This document shows, piece by piece, positions 1 to 11,442 of a stretch of DNA of 64,000 nucleotides; position 1 is the first letter of the stretch, and every line of letters begins with the position of its first letter. Position numbers and translations under genes: made by a program. Under the pieces are notes generated by a model. That model was not told the DNA's origin. It did no database searches and was given only the letters and a program-made list of their open reading frames with translations. Source of the DNA: Nymphaea colorata (Eukaryota; Streptophyta; Magnoliopsida; Nymphaeales; Nymphaeaceae); NCBI RefSeq assembly GCF_008831285.2, contig NC_045142.1, positions 25,929,876 to 25,993,875 of the forward strand. Direction: 5' to 3'.

Positions 1-420
1 TATTGTTGCGAACTTCCAAAGTATGCCCGAGAAGTGTCCAAAATTGCTGAACAGAGCAAATATCGGTTGTCCAGGGGCTCTTTAATCCACTGGCGTTATC
101 AAATCCAACCACAGGAGCCGTCGAACAAGAGCTCATCCAATTTCCAGGTGTCTGGAGATCATTTTGCCCATTTTTAGAATTTTTGAAGGTCGCTCAAGTG
201 AGCGCTCGATTTTTGAAGGACTGTTTGTTGTTCTTAGGTCCTCTGTCTATCAATAGAGGAATTGCCATAGAAATATCGACTGTCCAACAGCTCTTCGATC
301 CACCTTCATTATCAAATCCGACTACCAGAACCGTCAAGCAGGAGATCATTCTTGCCTATTTTCAAAATTTTTAAAGGTCACTCAAGTAAACACTTGATTT
401 TTGAAGGTTTGCTTGCTGTT
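1..420. repeat. degenerate tandem duplication upstream of Copia remnant
   Basis: Positions about 60-235 and 237-415 are two diverged direct copies of a unit of about 175 bp. Both contain a TATCAAATCC-type segment, a GGAGATCATT segment and an AATTTTT-AAGGTC-CTCAAGT segment in the same order. No open frame with recognisable homology is present. The block may be an eroded LTR or leader of the Copia remnant that follows, but I see no match to that element's 3' LTR, so this stays a guess. Confidence 0.45.
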
Positions 421-1592
421 ATGGAGGTTCTGCGACAGTTAGCAGAGGATCGCCATAACATCCTATTTTCTCCTTTTCTGATATAGAACTCTGGTTTCCA
501 AAGTTTCCAGTAAATTGGTCTCCCTCTGATTTTCCATTTTGATATGCTATTCTCCTGCCTGCAAAAACCTGAAACAGAGGAGTGCGACTGAGACGTCGAA
601 CAACAATTTGCCTTTTGCTGAGTATTACCTTTCTCTTTCTATCACTCATCTATGGCCTCACCAACTACCTCCAGCTTGGTGTCTATGAAGCTAAACAAAG
701 ATAACTATCTTCTTTGGCGAGGTTGGATCCAAATGGGAATGTGCTCCCAAGGATTCATGAAATACGTCGATGGATTACTGTGAAGAAAATCCAGCATACG
801 AATCTTGCCATCGCTCAGATCAGCTAGCCTTGAGTTGGATAATGGCGACGGTTTCTGAACATGTGCTTGGTCAAATTCTTCATGTTGAGACTGGTCACCA
901 AGCTTGGGTCGAATTAGAATGATCTTATGGTACAGACACTCATCTCCGTATCATGATGCAAAAAAAGGAGTTGAATTTTATCAAAAAGGACGGTGGTGAC
1001 ATGGTTTCTTACTTGAATCTTGTAAAATCCCTTGCCAATACTCTTGTCGTTGTTGGTCATCCAATATCGACACTAGATTTAATAAAATTACGTTGAATGG
1101 GCTTCCAAAAGAATATGAGAGCCTAATCACATCTATAACCACCAGTGCCACCATTAACAAGCTCACTTTCAATGGTTTATACGATTTGCTGCTCAACCAA
1201 GAAAAGAAAATTCAGATTTTCAAGTAAAAAAGGTCCATATTCTCTACATCCGAAAGTACACATGTTGCTTTTATGTCCTACAGGGGACGAGGGAGAAGTA
1301 CTTATTGTGGAAGAAGAGGAGGTCATTTCGCAAGACGATCAATCCATCCTCCGAATGTTGATCGCTTCCAAAACCAAGGACGATCAATCCAATTTATCCT
1401 CCTAATGTTGATTCCAATAATAATAGTGGACAAAACAAAACAAAATGAAGCGTTGAATGTCAATACTGTGGAAGAAAAGGACACAATGCAAGGAATTGCT
1501 GAGATATTCTTAAAGCGTTTTCCGCCATGATGCTTGAAGAAGCCAAAGACTAAGCATGGCATCTCGACACCAGAGCAACAAACCATGTCACC

Positions 1593-2066
1593 ATGGATGA
1601 CTCCCAGATGACTGAAAAACAAGTCTACCAAGGAGGCAAAGGTATAATTGTAGGAAATGGTTCCTCTATTCCAGTTTCTTATGTTGGGAATATGGTGATT
1701 CAATCTAATGGTCGAGATCTTAAACTCCGACGAGTCCTTCATCCACCTCATATTACCAAAAACTTACTATCAGTAAGTCAATTTACATTAGAAAACAACT
1801 GTACTTTTGAGTTCATTCTGTTTGGATTCTATGTGAAGGATCTTCAGACAGGCGATGTACTAGTTCAAGGGTTGAGGACACGGGCAGGACTATATGAGAT
1901 TAAGCCACCAAGAAAGAAAGTGTTATTAGCCAACAAAAGCCAGCGACCCGCATCGTTTGACATATGGCACCAAAGACTAGGACACACAGACAAAGGATCA
2001 GTAGGAATTCTCCGTTCAAAGGGATTGATTTATTTTTCAAATAAGGAAGATGGAGTCTGTGAATGA
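1593..2066 (+). pseudogene. Copia protease end and GAG-pre-integrase fragment
   Basis: A 157-codon open stretch of the decayed element. It runs from just after the lost protease active site through the GNGSSIPV region and the RVLHPPHITKNLLSV motif, typical of the Copia protease-to-integrase linker. It ends in the zinc-binding IWHQRLGH segment of the integrase N-terminus. It stops at a TGA inside what should be the CX2C half of the integrase zinc finger (VCE-stop-CVIGKAHK). It is a relic, not a gene. Confidence 0.8.
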
Positions 2067-3289
2067 TGTGTTATTGGAAAAGCTCACAAGTTGCCTTTCA
2101 AACCAGCCTTGCACAAGTCAACTCGTCCTCTTGAGCTACTTCATGCTGACGTCTGGGTTCATCTTTATGTGAGTTAAGGGAAAACTTTAGTTATTTTTTG
2201 CTTTTGGTAGATGATTTCAAAATGTTTGTTGACTTCAAATCTATTGTTGAGAACCAGTTGCAAGAAAAAATCAAAATTCTCCAATCGGATAATTGAGGAG
2301 AATTCATTAGTACCCAATTTAAATCTTTTCTAACTGAACATGGTATTTTCCATCAATTTTCCTGCCCATACACACCCGAACAAAACATATTAGTCGAAAG
2401 GAAACATAGACATGTTGTGTAAATGAGACTTTGTATGCTTAACTGGTCCAAGATGTCATATCAGTTTTGGATAGATGCTTTCCAAACAACAATATTCATT
2501 ATAAACAGGCTCCCCAAAAAACATGACAGTCAACAGACACAATAGGAAATCTTGTTCAAACACAGACCTGACTACTCTCTGTTTCAAATTTTTGGTGCTA
2601 CATGCTACCCTGTGTTAACAGCTTATCCTCAAGACAAGTTGGAACCCAAGACTAAGGCATGCGCCCTAATTGGATATGGTATCAAACACAAGGGGTATAT
2701 GTGTTTTGTTCCTAAAAAGAAGAAGACTTACATTAGTCGACATGTCATAGACCTACCAACATCAATTTATGACAACCTTTTTTCCATGAACCTAGACCAC
2801 CAAAACCAAAATCCACCCAACATCACCCAATGATAATACCAAAATGAACTGGTCCCATTGCAGCAACTGAACACCTTAATCCAAGTGACCCATTGGTTCC
2901 AAGTGTTAACCACCCGTTAGAACTCACTTCACCTCACCTACGTCCCTTCCCTTCGTTACCACTGTCCACTATTCCATCTATTACAACCATCATCCCTTCA
3001 ACCTCCCTCAATGAACAACCATCCCCAAGCTCTCCCAACTTACAACCCATTATACCATCTGTTCCCCTACCTTCTCACATACACCCCATGATCACCACAT
3101 CAATGACAGGTCACCTCAAACCTAAAACCTATGTCACCATTCAGCGCCATACCACAAAAAGTCACTATGAATCTGCTACTTATACGGACGCCTCTCAATC
3201 TACTGCTTGACGATGTGCCGTGGATGCTGAATTTTTGTGCTTTGTAGCAAAATCACACATGAGAATTAGTACCTCGTCTAGATCATTTT

Positions 3290-4105
3290 CATGTTATTAG
3301 ATCCAAGTGGGTTTATAAGCTGAAATATAATCCTGACAACACAATTGCTCGACATAAATGTAGGCTCGTGGCCAAGGGTTATCTTCAAGAAGCTGGTGTG
3401 GATTTTAATGAGACATTTAATCTAGTCATTAAGCTAACCTCTGTATGCATGCTTCTCTCTTTGGTAGCTCAATTCAAATGGGACATTCGGTAGCTCAACT
3501 TTGATAATGCCTTCTTGAATGACATTCTCACAGAGGAAGTTTATATATTGCAGTCTCAAGGCTATGAAGACCCCAAGAAACCCAATCATGTGTGTCGACT
3601 TAAAAAGGCCCTATATGGCCTAAAACAAGCACCACGTGCCTGGTACATGCGCCTCAATAACTTTCTCCAAGAGCTGGAATTTCATATTTCCAACTCGGAT
3701 CCCTCTCTAGTCTCTATTCATTTCTCAAGGATGCCAAGCCTTCGTTCTTGGATAATTTAAGAGCTCAAACAACACTTTTCCATAAAGATATGGGTCGACT
3801 GTCATATTTTTTAGGCATTGAGGTTTTCCATCAAGATGATTGTATTTATCTATTATCTAATTAATATCCTTAAACAAACCCACATGGAAAAACCCAAGGC
3901 ATCTACTACACCCATGAGTACCACTCACAAGCTACACAAGGTTGGAATTCCAAATGACAATGATACAATCTACCAAAGCATTGTTGGTGCAGTTCAATAT
4001 GCCTGCTTGACCATACCCGATCTTTCATTTTCAGTCAACAAAGTATGCCAATACATGCATCAGCCTACCATTGATCATTGGAAAGCAGTAAAAAGAATCT
4101 TGTGA
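3290..4105 (+). pseudogene. Copia reverse transcriptase fragments
   Basis: The frame reads [36 protein letters not shown] with in-frame damage, then [20 protein letters not shown] and [17 protein letters not shown]. These are standard Copia RT motifs. Stops interrupt it, for example at 3493 and 3758. The fingers and part of the palm remain, but the YVDD box is absent because the sequence jumps from SNSDPSL to the KDMGRLSYFLGIEVF region. RT activity is therefore impossible from this copy. Confidence 0.8.
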
Positions 4106-4201
4106 TATGTTCAAGGTACTCTCAACTATGACTTGTGTTTCAAATCGACCACATATCCACTCACTTTTCAAGCCAATGTCGATGCCGACTAGAGAGGTTG
4201 T

Positions 4202-4647
4202 TTGGATGACCAGAAGTCAACCGGAGGATGCATGATATTTCTTGGAGGAAATGTCATCTCGTTCTCAAGAAAACAACAGACAGTAACACTATCTAGCACT
4301 GAGGTTGAATATAAGTCTCTAGGAGGAGGCATTGCAGAATTACTTTGGAATCAGTCCTTACTACAAGAATTCAGCTTCAAACCAATCATGGCCCCCATAC
4401 TATGGTGTGATAATATTCGAGTGCTTTATTTGGCCACCAATCCAATCTTTCATGCTCGTACCAAACATGTGGAAATCGACTTTCATTTTGTTCGATATCA
4501 TGTCAACAAAGGTCACATCAATGTTCAATTCCTGCGATCAAAAGAACAAGTTGCTGATGGTTTAACAAAACCATTGAATGTTACTCTACATCATCAATTT
4601 ACAAACAATTTGAATGTGGTTGATTACATGCTCAAATTGAGGGGGCA
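4202..4647 (+). pseudogene. Copia RNase H fragment
   Basis: The frame contains DDQKSTGGCMIFLGGNVISF, SSTEVEYKSLGGGIAELLW, a WCDN metal-ligand region, TKHVEIDFHFVRYHV and VADGLTKPL. These are the usual closing motifs of Copia polyproteins. The segment in front (DADWRG-like, with TAG in place of the Trp codon) is broken. The open frame runs past the polypurine tract into the LTR to 4834; that extension is only read-through. Confidence 0.8.
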
Positions 4648-4922
4648 TGTTAAGACTAACTATCCAGCCGTTGATGTTAATTATGCCAAGACCTGCTATC
4701 CAACCATTGCAAATCATCCAGCCATTGACGAAACCTGTTGTTCAGGCGTTGCAAATGAAACATCAGCTCCAGTTCGACAGCTAGCCTTCTCAAAACGTAA
4801 TCACATGGATACAACGTCTGCAGTTACACGATAGTCTTTTTAGATTGAATAATTTTCAATTTATACTCTTGAATGTATATACAACAAGTATATTCTTGTT
4901 ACCATAACATACACTTGTAACA
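4648..4922 (+). repeat. probable 3' LTR of the decayed Copia element
   Basis: It starts TGTTAAGACTAAC directly after the purine-rich GAGGGGGCA. It contains internal direct repeats of a CATTGC/CAACCATT type and an AT-rich end with TATATACAACAAG. The 3' boundary is uncertain (candidates end in ACA near 4909 or 4922). The matching 5' LTR is not seen in this window, so this call rests on the polypurine tract and on the position after VADGLTKPL. Confidence 0.5.
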
Positions 4923-4924
4923 TA

Positions 4925-5982
4925 CAAATGATTGTTAATATAAATTGGTACCCACACGTAGGTGTGGAAAGAGGTTTATTTCCTCCATTTACTAATTTCC
5001 TAATAGTGCTTTGGGTTAGCCCAAGCCTAACTTTGTCGAGCTTTGGGCCAGCCCAACTCGACCTCATGCCTAGCCTTAACATAGATCATGTGCACAAACA
5101 GTTGGAGCAATTATATATCGTCTCTCTATATGCATGTGCATATTTTTGTACGTGTAAGAACATACGTATAAGTGTAATAACATGTTACATGTATTCATCA
5201 CACATCTCTCGTGTCACAAACTCTATGTGGTGGCGCACTTGGGAATCTCTAACAGTCAAGAGCGCACCACAGTTGGTGTGGTGGGCTAGGAAGGGCTTCA
5301 ATATGAATTTTTGACGTATTTGCCGCACATTGTCGCTGATGTCGCATTAGTTCTATGATATAACATGTCAAAGTAGACACAAGACACAATCTTAGTCGTT
5401 TATGAAGATAATGTTATTAGTTGTTTATGAAGATAATGTTACAAAGTCCTTCTCTAACGCAATTCTACTTTGTGTTACTAAAAGTACCTCTTCCTTACCA
5501 TAAAGTTAAGTAGTGCTACCTATAACAATTTTATAGCTAAAACACTTGCGCACCTCTCTTGTATTAAGAGAAGCGAAGACTCTGCTTTCTTCCGTCTCGA
5601 GGGTCTCAAGTTGCTTCAAGGCTTGCGTGATCCTTTTATCTTACCATCATTTGCAGGTCTTAAGAGAAAGACACTAGAGCGTGACAGGATACATCTTGAA
5701 ACATATATATTAAGTCTGAAAATTAGACATTGACGTCTACTACATGCAAAATGCATACAAAATACATACTATAAGCACTCATGCAACATAAACAAAGATA
5801 CACTTGCAAAGGCTTACTCCGAACTTGGTAACATCATGAGTTTCTATAGAGTCAGACTTGGCAAAGCCTTGGTCTGAACCTCGTCTGAGCAGTTCACATC
5901 CCCAGCCCGACTGCTGTATGCTAAAATTACATAGTAGCTTTACGGTCACACACAACACACAAGCAACACAACCCAACCAACT
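4925..5982. other. intergenic, no gene recognised
   Basis: AT-rich sequence with short direct repeats, for example a TTTATGAAGATAATGTTA unit twice near 5399-5440. I see no coding frame with codon structure, no RNA gene and no clear element ends. Confidence 0.5.
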
Positions 5983-6225
5983 TTAATGACGGCCCTTGTT
6001 GCCGCCTTTGCGAATTAATATGAACCCATTAAATCTAAATGCGGCTTCCATCGCATCCATGACCGGCGGTTCAGGACCAGCGCTAGCTGGTGGCTGAGCT
6101 TGGAACCCAGCAGCGTCGTGTTGCTTAGCCAGCGCATCAACTTTCTGACCATCTGGAGGCACCGCCGGCAGGTTAATTGGTGCTGCCAAGAACTTCCTTG
6201 CCTGAGAACAGTCAGCATATGCCAT
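5983..6225 (-). CDS. small protein of unknown function (80 aa)
   Basis: I do not recognise this protein. The frame starts with an ATG at 6225 and ends at 5983. An in-frame TAG lies upstream at about 6253-6255, so the ATG is not an internal codon of a longer same-frame exon. On the same strand a TATATAAG box lies about 105 bp upstream (6338-6331), with no other ATG between box and start. The local GC content is clearly higher than in the flanks, as in true coding exons here. The product begins MAYADCSQARKFLAAPINLP, is rich in Pro/Ala in the middle (QAQPPASAGPEPP) and ends in a basic tail (RKGGNKGRH). There is no hydrophobic signal peptide or membrane segment from this start. A missing upstream exon or a peptide precursor is possible, but nothing in the sequence proves it. 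Confidence 0.5.
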   Translation of the reverse strand: MAYADCSQARKFLAAPINLPAVPPDGQKVDALAKQHDAAGFQAQPPASAGPEPPVMDAMEAAFRFNGFILIRKGGNKGRH

Positions 6226-6330
6226 TCTATCTCTTAGAGCTGAAGCACCGGTTTGCTTCTACTGGGTGAGTTAGAAACTTAGAAGAGAAGGTCTTTGTGG
6301 CTTGGTAAGAAATGATGAGGAACTAGTCGG

Positions 6331-6339
6331 CTTATATAG
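6331..6339 (-). promoter_or_regulatory. TATA box of the 80-aa gene
   Basis: The minus strand reads CTATATAAG. It sits about 105 bp before the ATG at 6225, giving a predicted leader of about 75 nt without an upstream ATG. Confidence 0.5.
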
Positions 6340-6671
6340 TGGGGGTGGCACGGTGCACTCTGCCTGTGTGACCATCGAGTTACAATTGCATGAAGCTGAG
6401 TGGTTCAGGCCGTCCACTTGTTGGAAACCAATTGCATGATCTGATTGGTTATGAATCCCTTTCGAATTCTTGAGTTCTTGAGCTTGTTTGACTTGAAGAT
6501 CTTAAGTCCAATTCCTTGCCAAGTGGGCAGAGTTTCTTACTAGAAATATTGAACATATTTTCGTTTGCTTGAGAATGATGTTGAGTCTCAAATCTTCCTT
6601 AAACAGTACATACCGATTTGCATGATTAGGGGCACATATTATAAACAAGATATACAGTTCCTTATATAGTA

Positions 6672-7414
6672 ATGTTGGGTTGGGTCCAGCCTCAAGGGAC
6701 CCGACCCGATCCGACCCGTCACTTAAGTGACGGGCGGAGGAAAAGGGAGGGCACCCGATGGTGCCCCTCCCTCTCATGTTTCTCTCTCTCGTGTTTTTTT
6801 TTGGGAAAAAGAAGAGGGTATCCCTCTTGTGGCTGCACACGGTAAGAGAAGGAGAAGGAGAAGGAGAAGAGGAAGGCAAGGAAGAGAAGAAGGAGAAATC
6901 GCAACAAGGTGCGTGGGTTGATCGGCACGCCAAGAATAGAGAGGAAAGACAAAGAAGAAAGAAAAAATGAAGGGAGTCTTCATTAGGTGATTTCTTTCTT
7001 GAATCTTTGGGGCTCTTTCTTTCATTCGTATAAGAGAGTCTTATTGTTCTCTTGAGTTCACTGTTTTTCTTAAAACAGTAGGGATATTGCTGCTCCTGTA
7101 TTTGGCTCCCTTTCTTGATATATAGAAAGTCTCTCTTGCCCGTGGTTTTTTACCTCATTATTGGGGGGTTTTCTACGTAAATTGGTGTCTCATATTTTTC
7201 TGCATTTTTAGCATATACCTTGACGTATATTGCTGCAATAGTGGTGTTGGAAACTCGTTCTTATGCTCGCAGCCCTGTGATTCCGTTTTTAGCAGTTTTG
7301 TGGTGGTTTGCCCTCTTTTATTGTTGTTGAAGCATTCTTTTGGGGGAATACGACTATAACAAGTAGCTCATAATTTTCCATGCATTTCAGAATACGCGGT
7401 TCTATCCAGATAGC
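6672..7414 (+). repeat. LTR-like block, possible solo LTR or LTR fragment
   Basis: The block begins TGTTGGGTTGGG and contains GACCCGACCCGATCC, a CACTTAAGTG palindrome, a TACCTCATTATTGGGG segment and a CTACGTAAATTGGTGTCTC segment. The last two resemble segments often seen near the ends of plant Copia LTRs. It lies directly before the TGTTGGGTAGTGG start of the next element. No second copy is visible in the window, so the call is tentative. No protein in it is convincing. Confidence 0.3.
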
Positions 7415-7784
7415 TGTTGGGTAGTGGCCCTGTGCCCTATCCCTTTCACTCTGTAACAGCAAAGAAGATCCTGTAGTTATGGAATTAAAACAGGAAATAA
7501 ATCACAATATTATGTTTTCGTTTTATTTCTTACCTTACCTTGCCATAACCGTAGTTGGGTAATTGGGGAAATCCTGAGAGGCGCTCTATAAAACCCAGCG
7601 TCTATACCTTAATAGAGCATGGTTGAGAAATCAACTGTGCGCCTCTTAAAAGCAAACCCCAAAAATCAATTTACCTCTTGCTTCTTCCTTTTTCTCTTCT
7701 ATTTTGTCGCAGGTGCTGTTGCTGCATTGTGGCTGAAGAATCACTGAAAGCTTCCACTGCTTTAGTTCTTCTCTGTTTCCATCA
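7415..7784 (+). repeat. 5' LTR of the RT-deleted Copia element
   Basis: It starts TGTTGGGTAGTGGCCC and ends TTTCCATCA. It has a TCTATAAAACCC TATA-like core near 7585-7597, consistent with the LTR promoter, and a downstream AATAGAGC region. The 3' LTR at 12382-12744 aligns over its whole length. Confidence 0.92.
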
Positions 7785-7785
7785 G

Positions 7786-7798
7786 TGGTATCAGAGCC
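7786..7798 (+). other. primer-binding site, initiator tRNA-Met type
   Basis: TGGTATCAGAGCC begins one base after the 5' LTR, the usual plant Copia arrangement. Confidence 0.9.
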
Positions 7799-9296
7799 AG
7801 GTTTTGTCGAATTCCAAGTAAGTGAACTCGACCGTAGTAATGCCTGTGATATAGAGATATATATATGTTGCATGATATAATGATGGATGTATGTGTGTGC
7901 ACGCCTAAATCTGAATCCCTGCGTGAAAAGTTATATGCTAGAATGGTGATACAGTATTCTTATTACTGGGCCCTTTTTGATTTCATAGAAAGAGGAAATG
8001 AAGCATGTTAGTCTTGGGTTTTGAATCTCTCTGATGTTCGTACTATGTTGTTTCTCCTTGTTGTCTTTTGTTATTCCATTCGTAAGAAACTGAGAGTGGA
8101 GTCGACTTTAGAACAGAGTATGCATATCTGCTATCCAAAACAACATCGATAGAGGACAAGGCCTGCTCTGCTCGACTATGGGTAGACCCAAAAACAGTAA
8201 ACAAGAAAAAAGAACCTCATGCTCTAAGGACTAATAGAACATTCGTCCGACTGACTGAAATTCTGCCGCCTTCCTTGCAGTGATAGCAGAGGGGATTTGG
8301 GAAAATGGGGGACACGGCAGGGGAGTGCAGGCTTCCTCCTGTCATTCCTCTGTGAATGCCAATTCACCCCCATCGCTCTTCCTTGCTGTCGGTTCATTAT
8401 CCTCGCAAGGAAGGGGGAGCAGAGAGAGACACCTGGTTTGGGGAGATCGTCTCCCTCACGGTGGCAAAGCGAAGAAAAAAAAAAGGAGCAATAGAGGAGG
8501 CAGTGGTGGCTGCGGCTGTGAGTGTCAGTCGCTCGGTCGGGGCTCCTTCTGTTCGCCTTGCTGCACGCAGAGGAAAGACCACAGAGGAAGACGGGTCCCT
8601 CTCTGGTTCAGTCCTCCTTTGGAGATCGATGGATGCTCCATCGTCAAACGTGAAGAAGAGGAGGCGCTCTCGAGAAGAGAGAGAAAGCCCAATGAGAAAA
8701 TGAGAAAGGGGTTTGGGCTCGAAGGATTTGTGTTATTTTTGAAATTTTCAAAACCAGTCCATCATTTTCGTTAGTTTTTCAAAAAGGCTGTTATACTTCT
8801 TGAAAATTAAAGCCGCAACACTTTTGCTGAGAAGTTTTTCAGAAAGAGGCTTGCGAAAGATATTTTCAATAAAAACCAGAAGCTTCATACGAAATTGCGA
8901 TTTGGTACCCTCTAAGTTATTCAAAATTTACGAAAGAGGGTTTTTCGTATATTTGTCGGCAATTTCATTGGAAAAACGCAACGTTATGCATTATTGCTTT
9001 ATGGTACCCTTAGTTTTATTTAAATTTCAGAAAAAGGGTGCCGACTCACTTGTTTCTAAATGGTGATTATTGCGTTAATATGAGATGTTATTTGCCTATT
9101 GGTGCTTTTAGTCATGTTTAGAATTGCAGTTAAATTTATTGAATATAAACTCAAAAATACAAGAGGAAATTCACATTGTGTTGCTTCCTAATATGCCTTA
9201 GACTTCTACTGGGAATTTTCTAACATGATATTTCATTGTTTGCTTCATATTTATTGTACAATTGTACTTTGCTTGCCATTACAAATTAATTTAGAA
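7799..9296 (+). other. long untranslated leader of the Copia element with GC-rich block
   Basis: About 1.5 kb separates the primer-binding site from the gag ATG at 9297, which is long for a Copia element. A GC-rich stretch at about 8270-8700 differs in composition from the AT-rich flanks and has several overlapping open frames in different phases. None shows homology I recognise. It may be captured host DNA or an inserted sequence; neither is proved. Confidence 0.5.
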
Positions 9297-10055
9297 ATGA
9301 CTTCAAGAGTGGGAGCCTCTGAACTGGCCAAGACTGAAAAACTCAGTGGAAATAATTTTTATGCATGGAAACGTAGGATCATGTTGGCTCTAACTCTAGA
9401 AAGACTGATTTATGTGATCAACAAGTCCTTTCCCACTTTAAGAGACAAAATCAGAGTGTTTGAAGATTGTTCAATAGCAAAAGATATGTTAGATAGTATT
9501 TCATCCAAATTCAACACCACTACTACTATGCATGTTTAATTATTGCTAGAACAGTATACCTCGTATAAAATGAAGGAATCAGATAGAGTTGTTGACCATG
9601 TTAACAAAATGTTGGTCATGGCTAAAGACCTAGCAGTAGTGGGAAATGTAATATCTGATAATATGCAAATATGCACCACTCTGAATAGTCTACCACCTTC
9701 TTGGGATATGACTGTCACAGCGTTGAGTCTTCAGTTTGACACTTTGACTCTAGAGAAACTCCCCACACAATTAGCTATTCAACAAGAACGTTTGATCAAG
9801 AAAAATGATGCAGAACTTATGAATGTTCAAGAAAAACCAACAAATCTAGCGCCTATAAGGTCTAAAGATTTTAAAAAGAAAAGCGATGGCAAGTTCAAAG
9901 GCAATTTTTGCAGGAACTCCAAGAACTCAATGAACTGTAGTGAAATGCTACAGATGTGGGAAGCTTGGACATATAAAAAAGAACTGCAGGACAAAATTCT
10001 CGAACAAGAAGGACAACAAGAGTCAGAACAACAAAAACAAAGGAAAAGATCATGA
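9297..10055 (+). pseudogene. Copia gag (UBN2-type) with one stop
   Basis: The ATG at 9297 opens MTSRVGASELAKTEKLSGNN followed by FYAWKRRIMLAL, a typical Copia gag N-terminus. A TAA at 9537-9539 interrupts it. Homology resumes at once with LEQYTSYKMKESDRVVDHVN, then LNSLPPSWDMTVTAL, the usual gag core. The zinc knuckle lies in another frame further on, so a small frameshift is also needed near 9930. In an intact element the product would form the particle shell. Confidence 0.85.
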
Positions 10056-11440
10056 GGACTACAATGAAGAAGTCATTTGTGTTGTGTCAGAGTGCTTGTT
10101 TGTAGATGGAGATCTATCTGGTTGGTGGGTTGATTCGGGGGCTACTCGTCACATTGCAAAGACAAAAGAAGGCATTATTTGTATGGAAAACCTGAGTCCA
10201 GGAATGCAAAAAGTTTATACGGGTAACAACTCATACTGTGATGTAATGGGTGTTGGGACATATCGACTGAATGTTGGATGTACAAGTGTCATTTTTACTG
10301 AAGTCTTGCATGTTCCCTCCACGCGGAGGAACTTAGTGTCAGTCCCGGCTTTGACTGAAAAAGGTTTTGAAGTTCGTTTTGTTCCAGGGAAAGTTACAGT
10401 GGAAAAACATGGGAGGACCATGTTCGATGGAAAATATGTTAAGGAACATGGTATGTTCAAACTCAATGAAATGAATAAATCTTCCAGTTCTGCTTATATT
10501 AATTGTGCAATGAAAGTGAGTACAAATATATGACATGAAAGATTAGGTCATGTAAGCATCAATAAGATGAAGACTCTAGCACAACAAGGTATTATACCTG
10601 ACATTAAAGCAAATGATTTCATGAAATGTGAGGTGTGTTTATATGAAAAGATGACAAGAAAACTCTTTCTATCTGAAGTAATTCGGGCCACTGATCTATT
10701 GGAAATAATCCACACTGACATTTGTAGACCTTTTTAGAGTCCAAACACATAGTGGAAAGTTATACTTTATAACTTTTATTGATGACTTCTCAAGATTTGG
10801 TTATATTTACCTTATTAAATATAAGTCAGAAGCACTTGAAAAATTCAATGAATATAAATCTGAAGTCGAGAGACAACTTGAGAAAAACATCAAGGTTATA
10901 AGGTCTGATCAAGGAGGTGAATATACATCAAATGAATTCCTCGAACACTGCAAAGACCTTGGAATTAATAGGCAAAGAATAATGCCTAAGACACCACAGC
11001 AAAATGGTGTCGCTGAGAGGTCTAACAGAACCCTTTTGAACATGGTGAGATCCTTGTTGGCAGATGCACAATTACCCAAAGTTTTTGAGGGAGAAGCTGT
11101 GTTAACAACCATGTATACTATAAATTGAGTGCTCTACAAGACGGTCCCAACTACTCCTTATGAAAGATGGACTGGTGTGAAACCAAACTTATACATCTTA
11201 AGAGATGGGGATCTGTAGCACATGTAAAAGTTTTTGATCCAAAAATGGATAAACTGGATAGCATATCAGTAAGATGTGTATTTATTGGATATCCAAAAGG
11301 ATCCAAAGGCTACAGATTATATCACTCTACTATGGGGCTCATAGAAAGTAGAGATGTAGAGTTCCTTGAAGAACTCAATAACATTGATAATAATCCAGTG
11401 AAAGATCATAATGATCTATTGGAGGATCTAATTTATTCAG
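9940..11440 (+). pseudogene. Copia zinc knuckle, protease and integrase region
   Basis: The zinc knuckle CYRCGKLGHIKKNC (CX2CX4HX4C) starts at 9943. The protease active site is GWWVDSGATRHI at about 10120-10155. The integrase zinc-binding segment HERLGHVSINKMKTL begins near 10534, after a TGA at 10531. The integrase core shows FITFIDDFSRFGYIYL, then IKVIRSDQGGEYTSNEF and TPQQNGVAERSNRTLLNMVR, so the DDE residues can be traced. The C-terminal region (GYPKGSKGYRLY) is in the open frame 11167-11703. Stops at 10531, about 10734 and 11128 and frame changes make it non-functional. Confidence 0.88.
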
Positions 11441-11442
11441 AT

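Larger units (their letters stand above)
652..4922 (+). mobile_element. decayed Ty1/copia retrotransposon, 5' LTR not found
   Basis: Gag-pol fragments follow in Copia order. There is a gag start at 652 (MASPTTSSLVSMKLNKDNY, then stops) and a protease-like piece near 1555 (WHLDTRATNHVTMDD, where the usual DSGA motif is lost). A GAG-pre-integrase motif (IWHQRLGH) lies near 1965 and integrase pieces at 2090-2430. Reverse transcriptase is at 3300-3760 with [14 protein letters not shown], and RNase H/C-terminal pol at 4202-4650 (KHVEIDFHFVR, VADGLTKPL). Many stops and frameshifts break every domain. The segment that should carry the YVDD catalytic box is missing after SNSDPSL at about 3700. A polypurine tract GAGGGGG at 4639-4645 precedes a TGTTAAGAC sequence at 4648 that looks like the start of the 3' LTR. 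It cannot move on its own. Confidence 0.9.

Noticed and set aside
8280-8774. 164-codon open frame in the Copia leader as a gene
   Set aside because: Three overlapping frames of similar length exist in the same GC-rich block and none has recognisable motifs; treated as element sequence.
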